Part shown: one piece after another, positions 16,346 through 24,466 of the stretch | How positions within the stretch are numbered: the first letter of the stretch is position 1 | Layout: each line of letters opens with the position of its first letter | Assembly: GCA_017883125.1 (NCBI GenBank) | Contig: JADGOD010000008.1 | Coordinates: 1-32,158, forward strand | Source: Acidimicrobiales bacterium | GTDB lineage: Bacteria > Actinomycetota > Acidimicrobiia > Acidimicrobiales > RAAP-2 | Reading direction: 5' to 3' | DNA length: 32,158 bases | Made by a program: the position numbers and the translations under genes | Notes under the pieces: generated by a model | What the model was told of the DNA's origin: nothing | The model's input: the letters and a program-made list of their open reading frames with translations, nothing else | Databases searched by the model: none

Positions 16346-17250
16346 TGCGCTCAGGTTTCGCAACCATCGTCGGCCGACCCAACGTGGGCAAGTCGACGCT
16401 GCTCAACACCATCGTCGGCGAGAAGGTGACCATCACCTCGTCGAAGGCCAACACCACCCGGCACCAGATCCGTGGTGTGCTCAGCCGCCCCGATGCCCAG
16501 GTGGTCTTCATCGACACCCCGGGGCTCCACCGGCCCAAGACGAGGCTCGGTGAGCGCCTCAACGACCAGGCGATGAGCGCCTTCGACGACGTCGACGCGC
16601 TGATCGCCATGATCGAGGCGACCAACGCCATCGGACCCGGGGACCGCATGGTGCTCCGCCGATCGCTCGAGGTCGCCGCCCGAGGCGGCTGCTCGCTCCT
16701 CGTCGCCGTGAACAAGACCGACTCGGCGGGCCCCAACAAGACGGCCGGCCAGCTCTCCGAGGCCTTGCGGGTCGTCACCGAGCTGGCGGCGGAGCTCGGC
16801 GAGGCGGCGACGCGCGTGGCGGACAAGGCGGAGTTCTTCCCGATCTCGGCACGGACGGGCAAGGGCGTGCCGGTTCTCGTCGAGACCGTGGTCAACCGCC
16901 TCGAAGAGGGTCCCGCCTACTACCCCGAGGGCATGATCAGCGACCAGGCTGCCGCCGCCCACGTGGCGGAGCTGGTGCGCGAGCAGCTGCTCTCTCGGAC
17001 CAGGGATGAGCTTCCTCACGCCATCCACTGCCAGGTCACCGAGTGGGAGGGCTCGCACATCAGGGTAGAGATCCTCGTCGAGCGTGACTCCCAGAAGGGG
17101 ATCGTGATCGGCAAGGGAGGCGAGATCCTCAAGCAGGTCGGCACCGCCGCTCGTGCCCAGCTCCCCGAGGGTACCCACCTCGAGCTCTACGTCCGGGTGG
17201 AGAAGAACTGGCAGTCCCGGACCGAGGTCCTGGACCGCTTCGGCTACTAG
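16345..17250 (+). CDS. era: GTPase Era
   Basis: A 301-aa GTPase that binds the 3' end of 16S rRNA and assists 30S assembly. G1 is GRPNVGKS (residues 10-17), G2 lies in the ANTTRHQIRG switch region (about 35-44), G3 is DTPG (57-60) and G4 is NKTD (123-126). The C-terminal KH domain contains GIVIGKGGEILKQVG. ATG 16345 shares one base with the CNNM stop (TGATG), so it is coupled to the operon. It is probably the last gene of the CIRCE-headed unit. It ends tail to tail with dinG; the two TAG stops overlap in a CTAG palindrome. Confidence 0.97.
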   Translation: MRSGFATIVGRPNVGKSTLLNTIVGEKVTITSSKANTTRHQIRGVLSRPDAQVVFIDTPGLHRPKTRLGERLNDQAMSAFDDVDALIAMIEATNAIGPGDRMVLRRSLEVAARGGCSLLVAVNKTDSAGPNKTAGQLSEALRVVTELAAELGEAATRVADKAEFFPISARTGKGVPVLVETVVNRLEEGPAYYPEGMISDQAAAAHVAELVREQLLSRTRDELPHAIHCQVTEWEGSHIRVEILVERDSQKGIVIGKGGEILKQVGTAARAQLPEGTHLELYVRVEKNWQSRTEVLDRFGY

Positions 17251-19211
17251 AGCCCGATCGGCTCGGAATCGATCGCCTCGCCGGGCTCCGGAGCGGTGAT
17301 CGCCCCGAGGAAGGCCAGAGCCTCGTCACGGTCGATGCTCCGCTTCATGGGCGGGAGCGACCCGAGGAGGACCGAGCGGTAGTTGGCTCTGGCGAGACGG
17401 GGGTCGAGGACGGCGACCACGCCCCTGTCGGTCGTGGACCTGATGAGGCGGCCCACCCCCTGGGCGAGCATCGTTGCCGCCCGCGGAAGGTCGACGAGGG
17501 TGAACGCCTGGGATCCGGCCCGCCGGCGCCGAGCTTCGAGCAGCGGATCATCGGGCCGCCCGAAGGGGAGCCGGTCGATGGTGACGAGCGACAGGCTCCG
17601 ACCCGGGACGTCGAGGCCCTGCCACATCCCCATCGTGGCGAAGAGGCAGGCGTCCTCTTCGTCTCGGAACCTCTCGATGAGCGCGCGGTTGACCGCTGAT
17701 CCCTGGACCAGGATCGGATGGCTGACCCGGTCGGCCACCCGGTCCGCAGCGTCGCGCATCGCTCGACGCGAGGTGAAGAGCGCCAAGGTGCGGCCCCCTG
17801 CGGCGTCGATCAGGACGCCAAGCTCATCGGCGATCTTGAGCTCGGCATCCTCGGCTCTGCGGTCCCCGATGTCGACGGCGACGTAGAGAAGGCTCTGGGT
17901 GCGGAAGTCGAAGGGGGATCCGACGTCGAGCTGGCGGATCTCGGAGTCGTCGAAGCCCAGCCGTCGGCTCAGACCGGGCGGCACCGTGGCGCTCGTCATG
18001 ACCACGGTGGTCGAGTCGAAGAGCCCCGAGGTCAGCGCGGGGCCGACATCGATGGGCGACAGGGTCAGGGTACGAGTCGATCGGCCCCCGTCGAGCCACA
18101 GCACCTCGTTCTCGCCGGCGGTGCGGAGACGACCGACGTCTTCGAGCAGGCGGGTGGCCGAGCTCACGGCACGGGCTGCCTGGGGATCGCCCGCCTCCTG
18201 GGAGGAGCGAAGGCCGCTGAGCACCCGACGGAGGGCTTCGTCGGTCTGGCTGAGGGCCGCAGCCAGCTCCTCGTGCTCGTCCAGCGAGATCTCGACGGCG
18301 TCGGCGAGCTCGCCGAGCGCGAGGTTGATCGCCTCGGCCGCATCTGCCAGGACGGTGACGCCGGCCGCCTGATCTCCGGCCAGGAGCGGTCGAGCCAAGG
18401 TCACCAGCGAGCGAAGACGACCGGCGGTCACCTCAACGCCGAGGGACTGGGTCATGATCTGCTCGAGCTCGTGGACCTCGTCGATGATCACGGCGTTGTG
18501 CTCGGGGAGGACCTGTCCGCCTGAGGCCAGGTGCGCGCCGAGGAGGTGAAGGTTCACCACGATGATGTCGGCCGCGGCTGCGGCCGCACGGGCCTGTTCG
18601 GTGAAGCAGCGGGTGCCCTGGGGGCAGTTGAACGCCCCAGGGCACTCTCGGGGTCCGGTCGAGACCATCGACCAGGCCCGGTCGGAGACGTCGTCGCTCA
18701 GCTCGGCCCGGTCGCCGCTGACCGATTGGCGCTCCCACGCCAAGAGCCGCTCGACGTGAGCGACCAGGCGGCGATCGTCTCGAGGGCCGTCGTCGTCCTC
18801 GTCGACCAGGGCTGCCTGGAAGCCGCGCTCGGCGAGCTCGGCGACGCGCTGTCGGCAGATGTAGTTGGAGCGACCCTTGAGCACGGCGACGCTCACCTCA
18901 CCGAGTGCGGCGACGAGGAGAGGGAGGTCTCGCTGGGCGAGCTGCTCCTGGAGTGCCTTGGTGGCGGTGGCCACCACGACGGGGCGGCCGAGCAGGGCGG
19001 CCGGGACGAGATAGGCCAGGGACTTGCCCGTGCCGGTCCCTGCCTGGACGATCAGGTGCTTGGAGTCGGCGAAGGCCTCTTCGACCGCCTCGGCCATCTC
19101 CACCTGGCCCGGGCGCTCTTCGCCGCCTCCGGGAAGGGTCTCGGTGACCCTGTGCAGCGCGACCGCCACCGGTTGGGGGCGTGTGCCGAGGTTTCGAGGC
19201 GTGAGACTCAC
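17247..19211 (-). CDS. dinG: DinG/XPD-family ATP-dependent DNA helicase
   Basis: A 654-aa superfamily 2 helicase (5' to 3') of the iron-sulphur XPD/DinG group. Walker A is AGTGTGKS (residues 57-64) and the DEAH box is DEVH (244-247). Four cysteines (119, 190, 196, 202) are placed as the Fe-S cluster ligands between helicase motifs I and II. Later motifs include VVMTSATVPP, FATMGMWQGLDVPG and the motif VI GVGRLIRSTTDRG. There is no exonuclease domain as in the Firmicute DinG. The GTG start at 19211 is chosen because TACGGT lies seven bases before it; the open frame continues 259 codons upstream, antisense to uppS, and is rejected. It probably resolves R-loops or other blocked DNA structures. 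Confidence 0.93.
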   Translation of the reverse strand: MSLTPRNLGTRPQPVAVALHRVTETLPGGGEERPGQVEMAEAVEEAFADSKHLIVQAGTGTGKSLAYLVPAALLGRPVVVATATKALQEQLAQRDLPLLVAALGEVSVAVLKGRSNYICRQRVAELAERGFQAALVDEDDDGPRDDRRLVAHVERLLAWERQSVSGDRAELSDDVSDRAWSMVSTGPRECPGAFNCPQGTRCFTEQARAAAAAADIIVVNLHLLGAHLASGGQVLPEHNAVIIDEVHELEQIMTQSLGVEVTAGRLRSLVTLARPLLAGDQAAGVTVLADAAEAINLALGELADAVEISLDEHEELAAALSQTDEALRRVLSGLRSSQEAGDPQAARAVSSATRLLEDVGRLRTAGENEVLWLDGGRSTRTLTLSPIDVGPALTSGLFDSTTVVMTSATVPPGLSRRLGFDDSEIRQLDVGSPFDFRTQSLLYVAVDIGDRRAEDAELKIADELGVLIDAAGGRTLALFTSRRAMRDAADRVADRVSHPILVQGSAVNRALIERFRDEEDACLFATMGMWQGLDVPGRSLSLVTIDRLPFGRPDDPLLEARRRRAGSQAFTLVDLPRAATMLAQGVGRLIRSTTDRGVVAVLDPRLARANYRSVLLGSLPPMKRSIDRDEALAFLGAITAPEPGEAIDSEPIGL

Positions 19212-19218
19212 GCATGGC

Positions 19219-19224
19219 ACCGTA
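19219..19224 (-). promoter_or_regulatory. -10 box, leaderless start of dinG
   Basis: The minus strand reads TACGGT, seven bases, then GTG 19211. It is back to back with the uppS promoter. Confidence 0.6.
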
Positions 19225-19268
19225 GCGGGATGGATCGACCACGGGCCGACGCCGATCGATCGGCGTTG

Positions 19269-19274
19269 TAGGTT
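19269..19274 (+). promoter_or_regulatory. -10 box, leaderless start of uppS
   Basis: TAGGTT, six bases, then GTG 19281. No Shine-Dalgarno is present. Confidence 0.6.
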
Positions 19275-19280
19275 CGAGCC

Positions 19281-20051
19281 GTGGCTATCTCTCGTTCCAG
19301 ACGCAATCCGGGCGATCGACCGGTCGACCCCTCGTTCCCCGCTGAGATCGATTGGGACCACATCCCGAAGCACGTGGCGTGCGTGATGGATGGCAACGGA
19401 CGATGGGCGAGCCGTCGAGGGCTGCCGAGGACCGAAGGCCACGCAGCGGGCGAAGAGGCACTGGTCGATGCCATCGACGGAGCCCTCGCTCTCGGGATCG
19501 GCTGGATCACGATGTACGCCTTCTCCACGGAGAACTGGCGGCGCCCGGTCGACGAGGTGCGCTACCTGATGCGATTCAACGAGTCGCTCCTCATGAGGCG
19601 CCGCGACGAGCTCAACGAGAAGGGGGTGCGGATCCGCTTCGCTGGCCGTCGAGACTGGCGGGTCCCGCGCCGGGTCTTGCGTCGGATGGACGAGGCGGCC
19701 GAGCTGACCAAGGACAACCGGACCCTCACCTTGACGATGGCCTTCAACTACGGAGGTCGGGCCGAGATCGTCGACGCCGTCAAGGCACTGGTGGCCGAGG
19801 GGGTCTCCGCCGACAAGGTCGACGAGAAGGCCATCCGACGCCATCTCTACCACCCTGACATGCCCGACCCCGACCTCGTGGTGCGCACCTCGGGAGAGCA
19901 CCGGATCTCGAACTACCTGCTCTGGGAGATCGCCTACTCCGAGCTCGTCTTCCCCGAGGTCCTGTGGCCCGACTTCCGTCGGGAGCACCTCTATGAGGCG
20001 GTCCTGGAGTTCCAGCGGCGTGAGCGCCGCTACGGGGGCCTCGAGACATGA
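19281..20051 (+). CDS. uppS: isoprenyl (polyprenyl diphosphate) synthase, UppS family
   Basis: A 256-aa cis-prenyltransferase that adds isopentenyl diphosphate units to make the polyprenyl carrier lipid for cell-wall synthesis. The motif HVACVMDGNGRWA carries the catalytic Asp37. FSTENWRRP, NYGGRAEI, DPDLVVRTSGEHRISNYLLW and the C-terminal WPDF are the other signature blocks. The first 25 residues are basic and polar, and may associate with the membrane surface. Chain length (decaprenyl, undecaprenyl or shorter) cannot be told from the motifs. It heads a unit with a small membrane protein and recO, linked by ATGA and GTGA overlaps. Confidence 0.96.
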   Translation: MAISRSRRNPGDRPVDPSFPAEIDWDHIPKHVACVMDGNGRWASRRGLPRTEGHAAGEEALVDAIDGALALGIGWITMYAFSTENWRRPVDEVRYLMRFNESLLMRRRDELNEKGVRIRFAGRRDWRVPRRVLRRMDEAAELTKDNRTLTLTMAFNYGGRAEIVDAVKALVAEGVSADKVDEKAIRRHLYHPDMPDPDLVVRTSGEHRISNYLLWEIAYSELVFPEVLWPDFRREHLYEAVLEFQRRERRYGGLET

Positions 20052-20275
20052 CCTACACCCGGCTCGGCATCGTGCTCGGAGCCGTGGCGCTGATCGCAGT
20101 CGGTCTCGTCGCCGCTCTCACCGACTCGCCACTACGCGCCCCGCTCATCGCTCTGGCCGCCCTGGTGGTCCTGGTAGCCGGAGGGAACTACCTCAACGAC
20201 TACCTGGGGATCAAGCGCAAGCCCCAGGAGTTCAACCGGCCCGATCGACACCCCGACGAAGACGACACTCCGTGA
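20048..20275 (+). CDS. small two-helix membrane protein, unknown function
   Basis: A 75-aa protein I do not recognise. Two hydrophobic segments (about residues 6-25 and 29-46) are separated by the short turn TDSPLRAP. A hydrophilic C-terminal tail of 29 residues is rich in Lys, Arg, Pro and Asp and would face the cytoplasm if both ends are inside. It overlaps uppS by four bases (ATGA) and recO by four (GTGA), so its translation is locked to both. This context hints at a role near the membrane step of polyprenyl lipid synthesis, but that is inference only. High coding-like G+C at third positions and the paired overlaps make it a real gene. Confidence 0.8.
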   Translation: MTYTRLGIVLGAVALIAVGLVAALTDSPLRAPLIALAALVVLVAGGNYLNDYLGIKRKPQEFNRPDRHPDEDDTP

Positions 20276-21000
20276 GCCTCATCCGAGATGACGGGGTGAT
20301 CCTTCGCACCTACCGTCTCGGTGAGGCGGATCGGATCGTGGTCGCCCTCACCAAGGAGCACGGCAAGGTCCGCGCCGTGGCCAAAGGCGTCCGCAAGACC
20401 GGCTCGAAGTTCGGCTCGAGGCTCGAGCCCCTCACCCACGTCGCGCTGCTCCTCTGGCGCGGCCGTGGCGATCTCGACACGGTGAACCAGGTCGAGGTCA
20501 TCGAGCAGCACTGGAAGATCCGCGAGGACCTCGACCGGATGACTGCCGGGATGGCCATGCTCGAGGTCGTCGATCAGGTCTCCCAGGAGGGCCACCCTGA
20601 CCCCGCGATCCTCGAGACGCTGGTCCGAGCCCTCCGGGTCCTCGACGACGCGACGCGGAACCCGACGTTGGTGGCACCTTCGTTCTTCCTGCGCGCCCTC
20701 GAGCTCGAGGGGACGATGCCCGTCCTCGACGTCTGCGCCTCGTGCGGCGCAGACGGGGTCGAGCTGGTGGCCTTCGACCTCAGCCAGGGCGGGACGCTCT
20801 GCCGCTCGTGTCGTCGCGGCCGGCCGCTCTCCGCCGATGCGCTTGTCCTGCTGCGCCGGATCCTCAGGGGAGACCTCGGCGCGGTTCTCGCCGGCGAGCC
20901 TCCGGCTGGATCGGACGAGGTCTCGATCCTGGCCACCGAAGCCATCGAGATCCACCTTGACCGGCGCCTGCGCTCCGTGCGATCCGTCGCCGGCATCTGA
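20272..21000 (+). CDS. recO: DNA repair protein RecO
   Basis: A 242-aa recombination mediator that helps RecR load RecA on SSB-coated DNA. The N-terminal OB fold starts DDGVILRTYRLGEADRIV and includes GKVRAVAKGVRK. A C4 zinc finger has cysteines at 155, 158, 177 and 180. The C-terminal helices end with HLDRRLRSVR. GTG 20272 overlaps the preceding stop as GTGA and starts at the conserved N-terminus; the long upstream frame overlaps uppS and is rejected. Confidence 0.95.
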   Translation: MSLIRDDGVILRTYRLGEADRIVVALTKEHGKVRAVAKGVRKTGSKFGSRLEPLTHVALLLWRGRGDLDTVNQVEVIEQHWKIREDLDRMTAGMAMLEVVDQVSQEGHPDPAILETLVRALRVLDDATRNPTLVAPSFFLRALELEGTMPVLDVCASCGADGVELVAFDLSQGGTLCRSCRRGRPLSADALVLLRRILRGDLGAVLAGEPPAGSDEVSILATEAIEIHLDRRLRSVRSVAGI

Positions 21001-21017
21001 TCCAGAGGCTCCGTTCG

Positions 21018-21188
21018 ATGGCTCCTCCCGTGCTCTGGGTCCGGCGAGAACTCCGGCTCGGGGACCACCTCGCCTTCCACGAGGCAGCTCGACGCGGGGG
21101 ACCTGATGGGGCCGTCCCGCTGTTCATCGTCGACGAGGCGCTGCGGAGGTACGCCGAGTCCCGCGATGGATGTCGGGCCGGTTCGTGA
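21018..21188 (+). pseudogene. photolyase N-terminal remnant
   Basis: A 56-codon frame from ATG 21018 to TGA 21186, too short for a normal gene. It reads VLWVRRELRLGDHLAFHEAA and then VPLFIVDEALRRYA. This matches the start of DNA photolyases and cryptochromes, which have an LVWFRRDLRL-D-HPAL motif followed by a VPLFVLD strand. The similarity runs to about residue 48 and stops where the hemW start region begins. A typical photolyase has 430-500 residues, so roughly 90 percent is missing. It has an AGAGG site eight to nine bases before the ATG. It looks like the leftover of a deletion that joined a photolyase gene to hemW. Expression of a short peptide is possible but would not be functional as a photolyase. 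Confidence 0.72.
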
Positions 21189-22294
21189 CGGGCGAGCCCT
21201 TCGGCGTCTACGTGCACATACCGTTCTGTGCGCAGCGCTGCGACTACTGCGCGTTCGTGACCTACGTGGGCGTCGATGACCTGCACGCCCGGTACGTCGA
21301 CTCGCTCCGCTCGGAGTACGAGCGCTCGCAGGGCGAGGGCCGGGTGCGGCCGGCGACGTCTGTCTTCTTCGGAGGGGGGACCCCCTCGCGGCTGGATCCG
21401 GATCTGCTGGGATCGGTCCTCGGCGAGATAGACCGCGCCGAGGGCTGCGAGGTCACCGTCGAGGTGAACCCCGAAGACGCCGACGCCGACACGCTTGGCC
21501 GCCTGGTCGCCCACGGCGTCAACCGGTTCAGCATCGGCATCCAATCGACGGCTCCCCATGTGCTCTCTGGGATCGGGCGAACCCATCGCGGCGAGAGCGT
21601 CGCCGCCATCGCCGAGGCCGTGGCGTCGAGCGGAGTATCGACCTGGTCGATGGACCTGATCGTCGGATCGAACGAAGAGCGTGACGAAGACCTCATCGCT
21701 ACCGTCAACGACCTCCTGGGGCACCAAGGTGCTCCACCACACCTGAGCGCCTACCTCCTGACCGTCGAGAAGGGGACGCCGTTGAGCCGGGACCCGGCGC
21801 GCCATCCCGACGACGACGTCCTTGCGCACCGCTACGAGCTGCTCGATGAGCTCCTCGTGGGCTACGGCTACTCGTGGTACGAGGTGTCGAACTTCTCGCT
21901 TCCCGAACATGAGTGCCGCCACAACCAGCTGTACTGGCGCCAGGGCGAGTACCTCGGTCTGGGCACCGCCGCGCACAGCCATCAGGCAGCTCGCCGGTGG
22001 TGGAACATCGCCAACCTTGAGACCTACATCGAGCGCGTCGAGGAGGGGAGCGACCCGACGGCGGGCGAAGAGGTCCTCGACGAGGCGTCGCGGGCCTTCG
22101 AGGGCCTGGCGCTGGCGTTGCGCACGAGCCAGGGCGTCCCTCTCGGGTCGTTCCGTGATCTCGACGAGCTCGATGGGTTCGTGGTCCAGCATGGCGATCG
22201 CCTCGTCCTGACCCGCCGGGGACGGTTGGTCGCCGACGAGATGATCCGCCGTCTGAGCGTCGAGGAGGGGTCGTTCTCCAGAGACCCCGAGTAA
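21170..22294 (+). CDS. hemW: radical SAM heme chaperone HemW (coproporphyrinogen oxidase-like)
   Basis: A 374-aa radical SAM enzyme. The cluster motif HIPFCAQRCDYC has cysteines at 20, 24 and 27 (CxxxCxxC). FFGGGTPS, RFSIGIQS and the C-terminal HemN-like domain are present. It lacks the extra N-terminal region of true HemN oxidases, and the YVHIPFC start fits HemW, a heme-binding chaperone. ATG 21170 overlaps the photolyase remnant by 19 bases; ATG 21166 is in a different frame. In Bacillus and many actinobacteria hemW follows lepA; here it lies between recO and glyS, so it has moved. Confidence 0.92.
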   Translation: MSGRFVTGEPFGVYVHIPFCAQRCDYCAFVTYVGVDDLHARYVDSLRSEYERSQGEGRVRPATSVFFGGGTPSRLDPDLLGSVLGEIDRAEGCEVTVEVNPEDADADTLGRLVAHGVNRFSIGIQSTAPHVLSGIGRTHRGESVAAIAEAVASSGVSTWSMDLIVGSNEERDEDLIATVNDLLGHQGAPPHLSAYLLTVEKGTPLSRDPARHPDDDVLAHRYELLDELLVGYGYSWYEVSNFSLPEHECRHNQLYWRQGEYLGLGTAAHSHQAARRWWNIANLETYIERVEEGSDPTAGEEVLDEASRAFEGLALALRTSQGVPLGSFRDLDELDGFVVQHGDRLVLTRRGRLVADEMIRRLSVEEGSFSRDPE

Positions 22295-22300
22295 CGGGGG

Positions 22301-22306
22301 TAGGTT
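22301..22306 (+). promoter_or_regulatory. -10 box of glyS
   Basis: TAGGTT, eight bases, then ATG 22315. The GAGG just before the ATG is only two bases away, too close for a normal ribosome binding site, so a leaderless or near-leaderless mRNA is likely. Confidence 0.55.
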
Positions 22307-22314
22307 TTGAGGCC

Positions 22315-23643
22315 ATGAGTGAACCCCTCGACGTCACCCCCGATCCCGCACTGACCGAGAAGGTCGTCAACCTGGCCAAGCGCCGGGGATTCGTCTTCCC
22401 CTCGGCGGAGATCTACGGAGGATTCCGTTCCACCTATGACTACGGACCTCTCGGGGTCCTGCTGCTTCGCAACGTGAAGAACCAGTGGTGGCGCTCGATG
22501 GTCCAGATGCGTGACGACGTCGTCGGACTGGACGCGGCGATCCTCTCTCCTCCGGCGATCTGGGCGGCATCGGGTCACCTGACGACGTTCTCGGACCCCA
22601 TGGTGGACTGCCGCAAGTGCAAGGAGCGGTGGCGGGCCGATCAGATCGGCGAGACGTGCCCGAACTGCGGCTCGAAGGACCTGACCGACGCCCGCGACTT
22701 CCAGCTGATGTTCAAGACCAACGCCGGGCCCGTCGAGGACGAGGGCTCCGTGGCCTACCTGCGCCCCGAGACGGCCCAGGGGATGTTCACCAACTTCATG
22801 AACGTCCTGACGACCACCAGGAAGCGACCCCCCTTCGGGATCGCCCAGGTGGGCAAGTCCTTCCGCAACGAGATCACCCCGCAGAACTTCGTCTTCCGGA
22901 CCCGTGAGTTCGAGCAGATGGAGATGGAGTACTTCGTCCCGCCCGATGAGGCCTCCACGTGGTTCGACTACTGGGTGGCGGAGCGGTTCAGCTGGTACAC
23001 GGATCTCGGGATCCCTGACTCGATGCTGCGCCTCCGGCCCCACGACCCCGATGAGCTGAGCCACTACTCCGCGGGGACCACCGACATCGAGTTCCTCTTC
23101 CCCTGGGGATGGGGAGAGCTCGAAGGGGTGGCGAACAGGACGGACTACGACCTCAAGGCGCACTCGGCGGCGTCGGGGGAGAGGCTCGAGTACTTCGACC
23201 AGGCAGCCAACGAGCGCTACACGCCGTACGTGATCGAGCCGGCGGCCGGTGCCACGCGAGCGATGATGGCGTTCCTCCTCGCCGCCTACGACGAGGACGA
23301 GATCGCCGGCGAGACCCGCACCGTGCTCCGGCTCGACTGGAGGCTCGCGCCGACGCAGGTCGCAGTCCTGCCGCTGTCGAAGAAGGCGGAGCTCGAGCCG
23401 GTGGCTCGAGAGGTCCTGGGCCTGCTCCAGCCGCATTTCCAGTGCGACTACGACGTCACCCAGTCGATCGGGCGTCGCTACCGTCGCCAGGACGAGGTCG
23501 GGACCCCATGGTGCGTGACGGTCGACTTCGACACGCTCGAAGACCGGGCCGTCACGGTGCGAGACCGGGACTCCACCGAGCAGGTGCGGATCCCGATCGA
23601 TCAGCTGCTCGCCACCCTGGTCGGTCGAACCTCCGCTCACTGA
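22315..23643 (+). CDS. glyS: glycyl-tRNA synthetase, dimeric (alpha2) type
   Basis: A 442-aa class II synthetase of the single-chain type found in actinobacteria and eukaryotes. The N-terminal block RRGFVFPSAEIYGGFRS and YDYGPLG motif are diagnostic. A zinc site has cysteines at 99, 102, 115 and 118. Motif 2 is represented by RPETAQG (150-156) and VGKSFRNEI; motif 3 lies in GATRAMMAFLLA. The C-terminal anticodon-binding domain follows (about 345-440), with the end RIPIDQLLATL. It converges on the ABC permease gene with 19 bases between and no clear terminator. Confidence 0.97.
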   Translation: MSEPLDVTPDPALTEKVVNLAKRRGFVFPSAEIYGGFRSTYDYGPLGVLLLRNVKNQWWRSMVQMRDDVVGLDAAILSPPAIWAASGHLTTFSDPMVDCRKCKERWRADQIGETCPNCGSKDLTDARDFQLMFKTNAGPVEDEGSVAYLRPETAQGMFTNFMNVLTTTRKRPPFGIAQVGKSFRNEITPQNFVFRTREFEQMEMEYFVPPDEASTWFDYWVAERFSWYTDLGIPDSMLRLRPHDPDELSHYSAGTTDIEFLFPWGWGELEGVANRTDYDLKAHSAASGERLEYFDQAANERYTPYVIEPAAGATRAMMAFLLAAYDEDEIAGETRTVLRLDWRLAPTQVAVLPLSKKAELEPVAREVLGLLQPHFQCDYDVTQSIGRRYRRQDEVGTPWCVTVDFDTLEDRAVTVRDRDSTEQVRIPIDQLLATLVGRTSAH

Positions 23644-23662
23644 GCTCCGACGTGCTGGCGTC

Positions 23663-24466
23663 CTAGGCGAGTCGTCGGTACCGCCGAACGGCAATCGGCG
23701 CGAGGACGACGAGCAGTCCGACGCTCCAGGCCACGGACTTGAGGACCGCTCCGTAGGAGTAGTAGTTGCCGCCGATCATCAGCGATCGAGCGGCGTTGAC
23801 GGCGACGGAGACCGGCTGGTTGGCGGCGAAGCCCTGCAGCCATCCCGGCATCGAGGCGACAGGGACAAACGCTGTCGACGCGAACGTCAGGGGGAAGAGG
23901 ATCGGGAACGACATGAGCTGGGCGGTCTCGGCGTTGGCGGCGGTCAGGCCGATATAGGCGAAGCCCCACATCAGCGAGTACGAGAAGAGCAGGATGACGA
24001 GGCACGCAACGAGGTACTGCGCCACGTTCGATGTCGGCCGAAAGCCGACCAGGATGCCCACCACAGACATCAAGGCGATCACGAAGACGTTCCGGATCAC
24101 GTCGGCGGTGGTGCGGCCCCCGAGGACCGCGGAGCGTGCCATTGGCAGCGCTCGGAACCGCTCAAGGAGCCCGCTCTGGAGGTCCTCGGCCAGACCGATG
24201 GCCGTCGAGACCGCACCGAAGCAGACGGTCTGGACGAAGATCCCGGGCATCAGGTAGTTGACGTAGGTGGTCCCAGTGATCGGGATCGCCCCGCCGAAGA
24301 CGTAGCGGAACAGCAGGACGAACATGATCGGCTGAAGGGTCGAGAAGAACAGCGCCTCAGGGACCCTGAGCGTCCGAAGCAGGTTTCGCCAGGTCAGGGA
24401 CCTGGTGTCGGAGAGCGCCCAGCGCAGACGGCCGGTCGCCGATGGGGTGAGTGCGAGATCGGTCAT
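23663..24466 (-). CDS. ABC-2 type transporter permease, DrrB-like
   Basis: A 267-aa integral membrane protein with about six hydrophobic segments (near residues 45-63, 78-100, 124-145, 150-175, 185-200 and 240-260). The PEALFFSTLQPIMFVLLFRYVFGGAI block and FPILFPLTFASTAFVPV are characteristic of DrrB/ABC-2 exporters. Its ATG overlaps the ATPase stop by four bases, so the two are made together. It probably exports a hydrophobic molecule, drug or lipid; the substrate is not visible from sequence. Confidence 0.9.
   Translation of the reverse strand: MTDLALTPSATGRLRWALSDTRSLTWRNLLRTLRVPEALFFSTLQPIMFVLLFRYVFGGAIPITGTTYVNYLMPGIFVQTVCFGAVSTAIGLAEDLQSGLLERFRALPMARSAVLGGRTTADVIRNVFVIALMSVVGILVGFRPTSNVAQYLVACLVILLFSYSLMWGFAYIGLTAANAETAQLMSFPILFPLTFASTAFVPVASMPGWLQGFAANQPVSVAVNAARSLMIGGNYYSYGAVLKSVAWSVGLLVVLAPIAVRRYRRLA

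Noticed and set aside
14969..16363. 464-codon minus-strand frame opposite the CNNM gene
   Set aside because: It spans three real genes on the other strand and has no known motif.
19212..19988. 259-codon upstream extension of dinG
   Set aside because: Antisense to uppS; no helicase similarity, and the leaderless box fixes the start at 19211.
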